64,000 bases of DNA from Bog-473 sp963791455. Lineage in GTDB: Bacteria; Actinomycetota; Acidimicrobiia; Acidimicrobiales; RAAP-2. Below, in pieces: positions 58,957-64,000 of this stretch (within the stretch, counting starts at the first letter, position 1; every line of letters begins with the position of its first letter). The notes under the pieces were generated by a model, which was not told the origin of the DNA, did not search any database, and saw only the letters and a program-made list of their open reading frames with translations. The DNA lies in the NCBI GenBank assembly GCA_963791455.1, contig CAWBSM010000002.1, positions 1,426,001-1,490,000 on the forward strand, given 5' to 3'. The position numbers and the translations under genes were made by a program.

Positions 58957-60803
58957 GGTCGGGGCGGACGCAGGCCGAATGCCCGTTGCGCGGCGAGCCT
59001 CACTGCCCATGTGACCGGACCAGCGCGAGTCGTCGGTGGGAAAGCCTCAGTGTCGATGGCGGGGATGAATCGGACCCCATCGTCGCTCAGGTAAACGTAG
59101 ATTGGATACGACACGAGTCCGAGCAGGCGCAACATAGGTGAAGCATGCGCGCCTCGCAGCTCGCTCCCCAGCGGAGGCCGATCACCTACTATTGGCGCAT
59201 CTGTCCGGCCTAGACCGAACCAGTGGTGGGCTCGTCGCACTATTGGGGCGAGCCGAGGATCGGACACTCCCAGATCGGCGAGCACCGCCTCGTCGACTGC
59301 GAGCGCGTCAGCTCCTGCGTAGATGTGCCGAACCATCGCAGGTCGGCGGCAACCCATCACTCCAAAGGGTCCGTCCGCCACCGGTGCCCACGCATCAACC
59401 ACCGCGAAATCGGGTGGCGCAACATCGAGAAGCATCATCGTCGCCGAGCGGAAATCGACCCGGCGCCGCGCGTAGATGGTGGCGCCAATGGCCCCCGTGC
59501 TTCCTTCAAGGGTGGACAGGCTGAGATGCGCGAACTCCGTCGGGTCGGTCCGCATCTTAGGCATGACGATGCGCAGATCGGCATCGAGCCACGTGGCACT
59601 GATCGCCTGTTGCACGAAGCCGCGCTCATAAGCATAAGGGCGGAGATCCTTGTCGATGTCGACCACGCGGTACGCATCGGAGCTGAAGCCAAAGTACTGA
59701 GCGACCTCCGACACAGAACGGTGCGCAAAATGGGACCCATAGATAGTCGGCGCTTCAAGCACTGCAACGTCTTTAACGCCGAGCTCGCGTAGATACCGAG
59801 CGAGCTGGTCGACGAGCTCTGGATCGTTGACGTTGCTCCGATCTGCGCGGTGATAGCCGAGCATAAACGACACTCGGATCGCGACAGTCGACGCCGAACC
59901 CACACGTGACGGGAGATCAGCGTCGTCTAGCACACGCTCGAGCACAGCCCGCTTGTCAGCGTCACTGTCGCCTGTCCCGATGGCCACCGGCAGACTGGCG
60001 CCGAACCCCCTCGGTCGCTTTGAATGAAAATCAACTCCACGCAGCGAAGCCGGCACGAACCAGGGGCTGACCGCCGACAGGCCTTCGAGCACCGAAGACT
60101 TCGACGCGCCTGCGGCGAGATGATCATCATCGGTGAGCGCACCAGCGAGGAGGCGGAACGCGGCCGCATGACGTGCCTCGTCAGCGCGGATACGGCCGAA
60201 CGTATCGCGCTCTTCGTCGGTCGTGGCCAGTTCCAGCAGCCGGCAGTACGCGAGTTCAGCCGTCGCCTCCAGCGCCACGTTTAGAACGCAGTATCGACGA
60301 AACGTCTGATAATGCAGCTCACGCTGAAGTACCGGCGGAATCCGGCCGAAAGCGCCTGCGGCAGCTACGAGCAGACCGGCGGCCCCTATCCGCAGCCGAC
60401 CTTCCTCTGCCCGCACGTGGTGTTCCGTCGCCGAAACCCATCCCGACAGCGCCCCCTGGAGCTGGCGGCCGTACACCACGAGGGATGCCATCCAACCTCG
60501 GCCAGCGAGCAGCAGTCCGCGTAGGTACTCCGCATGCAGCTCCTCGTCCTTCCAGATCCACACGAGCGTTTGACGTACCAGGGCGCGGATGTCGGCGGCG
60601 ACTGGCAACAACTCAAGTCGTTCACCCACTGCACCCTCGCGATAGGCGACTGCCACGATCTGCTCCCGCTCTAACGCAAGGAGCCACAGCTGCTGCCGCT
60701 CGCCGTCGGGATCACCAGAGTATTGCATCTGCCACCGGTCGAGGAGCTTCTTCACATCGTCGAGGAGCTCGACCTCCAGCTGACGCGGATCGACGGCTCC
60801 CAT
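58953..60803 (-). CDS. Fusion of a ferritin-like diiron domain with a DUF362 domain
   Basis: About 616 residues from ATG 60803, which has GAGG just upstream. Domain 1 (about 1-250) is a helical ferritin-like protein with two ExxH motifs, KDEELHAEY and ADEARHAAAF, plus Glu in LEREQIVAVAYREG and ALEATAELAYCRLLE: a complete six-ligand diiron set. Domain 2 (about 270-600) is DUF362-like: VAIRVSFMLGYHRADRSNVNDPELVDQLARYLRELGVKDVAVLEAP, ADLRIVMPKMRTDPTEFAHLSLSTLEGSTGAIG, and AGADALAVDEAVLADLGV. DUF362 proteins often carry Fe-S clusters, but no ferredoxin-type CxxCxxC is visible. I do not know a described protein of this make-up. An oxygenase or N-oxygenase step is plausible. Confidence 0.78.
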   Translation of the reverse strand: MGAVDPRQLEVELLDDVKKLLDRWQMQYSGDPDGERQQLWLLALEREQIVAVAYREGAVGERLELLPVAADIRALVRQTLVWIWKDEELHAEYLRGLLLAGRGWMASLVVYGRQLQGALSGWVSATEHHVRAEEGRLRIGAAGLLVAAAGAFGRIPPVLQRELHYQTFRRYCVLNVALEATAELAYCRLLELATTDEERDTFGRIRADEARHAAAFRLLAGALTDDDHLAAGASKSSVLEGLSAVSPWFVPASLRGVDFHSKRPRGFGASLPVAIGTGDSDADKRAVLERVLDDADLPSRVGSASTVAIRVSFMLGYHRADRSNVNDPELVDQLARYLRELGVKDVAVLEAPTIYGSHFAHRSVSEVAQYFGFSSDAYRVVDIDKDLRPYAYERGFVQQAISATWLDADLRIVMPKMRTDPTEFAHLSLSTLEGSTGAIGATIYARRRVDFRSATMMLLDVAPPDFAVVDAWAPVADGPFGVMGCRRPAMVRHIYAGADALAVDEAVLADLGVSDPRLAPIVRRAHHWFGLGRTDAPIVGDRPPLGSELRGAHASPMLRLLGLVSYPIYVYLSDDGVRFIPAIDTEAFPPTTRAGPVTWAVRLAAQRAFGLRPPRP

Positions 60804-61735
60804 CGACCTCAAGCTACCCGCTGCAGAGCGCTGGCCCCAAGACAGTCCGCGTGTCCCTCGAACGTCGGCTGTTCGAAGCTCACGCGGAGTTCAGTAGCCA
60901 GTACGCGTACGACGTAAGCGTCGCTCACCATGGCAGGGCTCGGACATCCCGCGCTCCGATCCGCGTTTGCGAACAATGTCGGCTCCCCGGAGTTGGGTGA
61001 CTTGGTGCCGGCTCGCTCGGTCGGGGCCAACCCGCGATCTCAGACGGTGGTTCTCAGCGCTTTATGAGCCGGATCCCGGGATAGAGCGCAGCATCGTGAA
61101 TAACCTGCGTCGTCCAACCGTCCGCCTCGTAGATGACGCCGCCGTCAACCGTGACCGACAACACGTTGCGAGCGACATCCCATCCACCTGGGGCATTGTC
61201 ATAACTGCGGTCCACCAAACGGGGTCAGCGCACGCCCGTCGTCGCGAGATATGCCATGACTGTTTCACCTGCAACAGCGATCAGGACCTCCGCGGGGACG
61301 GCTCCTAGATCGAACGCCGTGGCGGATCCTTGGTAATGATCGCGATCTGCGACCCTGCCCCAATCGACACATGGCGACAGGGCAAGTGGGTGCCAGATCC
61401 TTGAGGCTCGCCTGACCCATGGTCTCCCGGCGGGCCGGTACGCCTACTCGACCGAGAAGGGCGGCTGCCTCGGGTCCCGGTTTAGCGTTTCGAAGGCCCG
61501 CCACCGACGCCACTGCTGGCACCTGCTGTCATTTGCTGGTTCGATCTGTTGTCCGGGAGTTGTGGGAGTCCAGGCCCAAACGGCTCTACCCCGACGCGAT
61601 GGAGGTCGCCAGAATCACGATGCCGGTAGGCAGCAGCGACGGTCGGCAACCAGTCCGCATCGGTTTGCGGCTCTTCTTTTCGGCCTCCACCCAACGTCGT
61701 TTCCACCATCAGGACAAGAAGACCAAGGGCCTTAC
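60804..61735. other. Gene-poor stretch, probably decayed
   Basis: About 930 bases between the diiron/DUF362 gene and the lipoprotein gene. No intact gene is supported. The only stretch with coding character is the short frame at 61054-61215. The right part should include the lipoprotein promoter, but no clear box is seen. Confidence 0.4.
61054..61215 (-). pseudogene. Possible small coding relic
   Basis: A 53-codon frame, GTG 61215 to TGA 61054, reads ARNVLSVTVDGGVIYEADGWTTQVIHDAALYPGIRLIKR. The amphipathic strands and composition look like the end of a real protein, but a stop lies directly upstream and I recognise no family. Confidence 0.3.
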
Positions 61736-62239
61736 ATGTTTCACCCCGTCGCCGCACCGAAGCGCCGAGCCTTCGCAGTTCTGTTTGTTCTGGGGTTGTT
61801 GGGCCTTGCGTCCTGCTCAACCGGACTCGCTGCGCCATCCAGCGCGCCGGCCGCGGCGGCGAACTACGCAACCCTCCGCACCAACTACGCGAGCATCCTC
61901 GACACCCTGAATGCGGCGACAAGGGTATATGAAACGCAGTTTACCCAAGATCGGCAAGGAGTCACCGATCAGCAGACTGTCGACCAGCTCTCCGGCCCTT
62001 ACGCCACCGCCCTGTCCGACCTAGCCACCTCGCTGTCCAAACTGACCGTCCCCAACACCATGCTCGGAGACTTGCATCGCTTCATTGGAACGGCGAGCAC
62101 CCTTGCGGACGACTTCCGGGCCGGAGCAGCCGACTGGCCCAGTCACACGGGACAACAGCAATACACAGCAGACATCGCATCCTTCAACTCAGCCAAAGCG
62201 ATCTTCACGTCAGACATCAACTCGTTGTTACCCCAATAA
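61736..62239 (+). CDS. Small secreted lipoprotein of unknown function
   Basis: 167 residues. The N terminus is a lipoprotein signal: positively charged KRR, hydrophobic FAVLFVLGLLGLAS, then the lipobox Cys. The mature part is helical and rich in Ala, Thr and Leu: YATLRTNYASILDTLNAATRVYETQFTQ, LSDLATSLSKLTVPNTML, then ASFNSAKAIFTSDINSLLPQ. It has no enzymatic motif. Anchored to the outer face of the membrane, it may bind a partner or small molecule. Confidence 0.8.
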   Translation: MFHPVAAPKRRAFAVLFVLGLLGLASCSTGLAAPSSAPAAAANYATLRTNYASILDTLNAATRVYETQFTQDRQGVTDQQTVDQLSGPYATALSDLATSLSKLTVPNTMLGDLHRFIGTASTLADDFRAGAADWPSHTGQQQYTADIASFNSAKAIFTSDINSLLPQ

Positions 62240-62448
62240 ACGGGACAGACCGGGCATCTGAGGTTCTCTTGCCACCACCGCCACCCTGCGAGACCGAAGT
62301 AGCCGCGTGACTTCGCTGTACCGTGGAGCCTTATCCCATCCAGGGAAGTCGAAGGTCCCGGCTCGATGACGCGACGATGAGGTCGCCGGGTTCCAGCATT
62401 TTGGGAGGTATTCCCGACCGTCCACGTGATGTGCGGCTAGTGCGGGCG

Positions 62449-62682
62449 CTACGAGGCGCGCCAGGGCGATTGTTCCACCATCACTTCTCGAATGGCCGAG
62501 AGAGCGTCCACAAAAGCGGCCTCCGTCCGCGCCAGGGCACGTTCCCGGAGTACTGGGCTTGGAAACGAGCTGCACACCTTCACACGCCTCAAGCAGAGGG
62601 CGCGGAAGTGTTCGTGGCTCTCATCGAGTTCATCAACCCCCGCCAGCCACTGGCTGATTATGTCGGTGTCGTCTCCCATCAT
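62449..62682 (-). CDS. Small hypothetical acidic protein
   Basis: 77 residues: MMGDDTDIISQWLAGVDELDESHEHFRALCLRRVKVCSSF...ALARTEAAFVDALSAIREVMVEQS. It is helical and charged, and has natural-looking composition for its GC content. Start ATG 62682 or 62679. No family recognised. It ends before the lipoprotein gene, which runs the other way. Confidence 0.45.
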   Translation of the reverse strand: MMGDDTDIISQWLAGVDELDESHEHFRALCLRRVKVCSSFPSPVLRERALARTEAAFVDALSAIREVMVEQSPWRAS

Positions 62683-62861
62683 TCATCTCGTCGTCTGATT
62701 CGACTTCGAGCTTGAGCGACGCCGGCGCATTCGGGCCGAGGTCGACTCTTGGCAACCGACGCCGCAACAGGACCTTGTGGAGATCGCCGGGAACCGCTCA
62801 GCACTGGCATGGGCATCGTGACCCCTCGAACACAACGTGCGGCAGGCCAGAGGCGCAGACG

Positions 62862-63070
62862 CGACTCGAGCAAGCCGAGGCCTTCGTACTCGCGGCCGAG
62901 CTCGTTCTTGAGGACACAACGGCAGTGGCTAATTCCGGCGTGGCAGCCGCCCTGGCGATCCTGGCCAGTAGAGCGGTCTACTACCCCAGAGCCCAGGAAT
63001 CTTCACCGAGATCGGGATCTCGAAGGGCTACCTTCAGTTGGTTGCACAGGCCCGGTCGTCGCATGGCTTC
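62862..63070 (+). pseudogene. Possible relic of a small helical (HEPN-like) protein
   Basis: RLEQAEAFVLAAELVLEDTTAVANSGVAAALAILAS (62862-62969) looks like the start of the helical actinobacterial proteins that recall HEPN domains. The expected continuation DLEGLPSVG/LEGYLQLVAQARSSHGFKLNLLS appears only in a different frame near 63025-63080. A frameshifted remnant is the best reading; confidence is low because the family call is from memory. Confidence 0.35.
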
Positions 63071-63115
63071 AAATTGAATCTGCTGTCCGGTTCGTCAACG
63101 TCGTCGAGCAACCGG

Positions 63116-64000
63116 TCAGAGCTCGAAGCTTGCGCTGCGCGGACTCAACCGTCGACGATGCTGTTGATCCCTGACCTGATCGTTCAATCGGGCCCGATCC
63201 CGACGTATGTCTTCTGGAGTGCGCGTCATCTGTCGGTCGCCCGGCCTTGCGGCGAGGCCAAACCCTGTATAGACCACGCGTCGTTCGGCCGACACGGGTG
63301 GCCGGCTCATATGGAGCGTGCAGGAGCAGTGCACAGTCACGTCGCCCGTGTGCGTCGGCAACGCCAGGCGGCCTAGGTCGAGGCCCTCCACGCCGAGCGG
63401 CGCGATGTTCGCTCGGTGCGAACCCGGGACGACTCCGAGCTCGCCATTCTCACGTCCTGCTCCAGTAACAGAAATGCCGACCGTGAGACCACAGCAATGG
63501 CGGCTGTGGCCACCCATGGCGCAATCCTTGTGCCAGCTGACGTCGGAAATGCCCTCGATGACCTGCACCTTTTTGAGTAGGCCCTCAGCAGAGTCCCCGA
63601 TGTCGGGATCGCGTTGCACGAACTGGTCGTCGGTGAACTTCCCGATCGCCTCGAATTGTTCGCTGTGCAATAGAGCGCGGAGCGCCGGGGACTTCTGATT
63701 GAACCCCAAAATCCGAGCTGGGTACCACTCCCCGCCTTGCGTCTGTGCCCACCACGAGGCACCGTCATCGCGCTCGGCCGCGGTTATGGCGTCGTCGAGG
63801 TCATGACTGACAGCCGCCATTTCGTCCTCACTGAAGACACCTTCAATGTGCAGGAATCCTGCTTCGGCGAGAAAGTGACCGATCTCGTCCGGATCGTCGT
63901 TGAGCGTGAACGACCGTTGGAGTTCGAGCGGAGTGCCATCACGGTCATGAAATCCGATCGTGCCGGGCTCGTACACGGCACGGCCATCGAAAAGACACCG
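63116..64000 (-). CDS. Phytanoyl-CoA dioxygenase (PhyH) family protein, N terminus cut by window
   Basis: At least 294 residues; the frame is open to the right edge (RCLFDGRAVYEPGTIGF), so the true start is probably outside, although GTG 63976 exists. FLAEAGFLHIEGVFSEDEMAAVSHDLDDA is the PhyH N-terminal motif. Iron ligands are His and Asp in VSWHKDCAMGG and the distal His in TVHCSCTLHMSRPP; Arg in ERRVVYTGF binds 2-oxoglutarate. It hydroxylates a lipid or natural-product intermediate. The stop is at 63116. Confidence 0.85.
   Translation of the reverse strand, partial: RCLFDGRAVYEPGTIGFHDRDGTPLELQRSFTLNDDPDEIGHFLAEAGFLHIEGVFSEDEMAAVSHDLDDAITAAERDDGASWWAQTQGGEWYPARILGFNQKSPALRALLHSEQFEAIGKFTDDQFVQRDPDIGDSAEGLLKKVQVIEGISDVSWHKDCAMGGHSRHCCGLTVGISVTGAGRENGELGVVPGSHRANIAPLGVEGLDLGRLALPTHTGDVTVHCSCTLHMSRPPVSAERRVVYTGFGLAARPGDRQMTRTPEDIRRDRARLNDQVRDQQHRRRLSPRSASFEL

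Noticed and set aside
1..64000. CRISPR arrays, insertion sequences, rRNA or tRNA genes, prophage genes
   Set aside because: No regular spaced repeats, transposase motifs, integrase motifs or RNA gene signatures were found on reading through.

Overview
The window is high-GC, gene-dense bacterial DNA. Its content points to an actinomycete: F420-type LLM oxidoreductase, DUF2510 domain, many SDRs, P450s with a three-cysteine ferredoxin, a KstD-like flavoprotein, stand-alone CaiB/BaiF CoA-transferases, frequent GTG starts and ATGA/GTGA stop-start overlaps. Nothing seen fixes the genus. An Acidimicrobiia- or Mycobacteriales-like soil or aquatic heterotroph would fit, but this is inference. No rRNA, tRNA, CRISPR array or intact insertion sequence was recognised.

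Region 1 (1 to about 24 kb) is a catabolic island for lipid-like, alicyclic or aromatic substrates. It holds a carboxymuconolactone-decarboxylase-type protein, five SDRs, two NTF2-like proteins, a Baeyer-Villiger monooxygenase, a cyclase-family hydrolase, a frameshifted Rieske oxygenase, an amidohydrolase, a class II aldolase, an acyl-CoA dehydrogenase, a fused E1 dehydrogenase, a TetR regulator, two acyl-CoA ligases, an enoyl-CoA hydratase, an LLM oxidoreductase and an acyl-CoA carboxylase subunit. A TetR-type palindrome related to TACTAACCGGTCGGTA recurs at four promoters (1754, 6071, 7425 and, degenerate, 12505) and probably defines a local regulon. Next to two of these sites lie short relics of genes found intact or nearly intact nearby. 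A secreted GH43-like lipoprotein is inserted among the lipid genes.

Region 2 (about 24 to 40.5 kb) continues the catabolic theme. It has a HicA-like small protein, a membrane EEP-family protein, single-domain and fused double-domain CoA-transferases, two P450s, TetR and MarR regulators, an overlapping minus-strand operon (amidohydrolase, two M24-family proteins, crotonase, CoA-transferase), a KstD-like FAD enzyme, a ferredoxin and an SDR.

Region 3 (40.6 to 45.2 kb) is the most unusual block. Two short, overlapping operons face each other. On plus are an FAD/NAD(P) oxidoreductase without CXXC and a DUF4254-like protein. On minus are queD, queC, a family-9 glycosyltransferase and a beta-propeller-like protein. 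This suggests a deazapurine (preQ0)-linked glycosylation or modification pathway.

Region 4 (45.3 to 64 kb) is a mosaic. It contains a UBP zinc finger, 1-Cys peroxiredoxin, histidine phosphatase, AlkB-like dioxygenase, GH3 glycosidase with a perfect 20-bp operator-like palindrome, DUF2510/beta-helix protein, VOC protein, alpha/beta hydrolase, a frameshifted GH63-like gene, a coupled methyltransferase and ferritin-like/DUF362 fusion, a lipoprotein and a phytanoyl-CoA dioxygenase cut by the right edge. Several stretches here look like decayed coding DNA.
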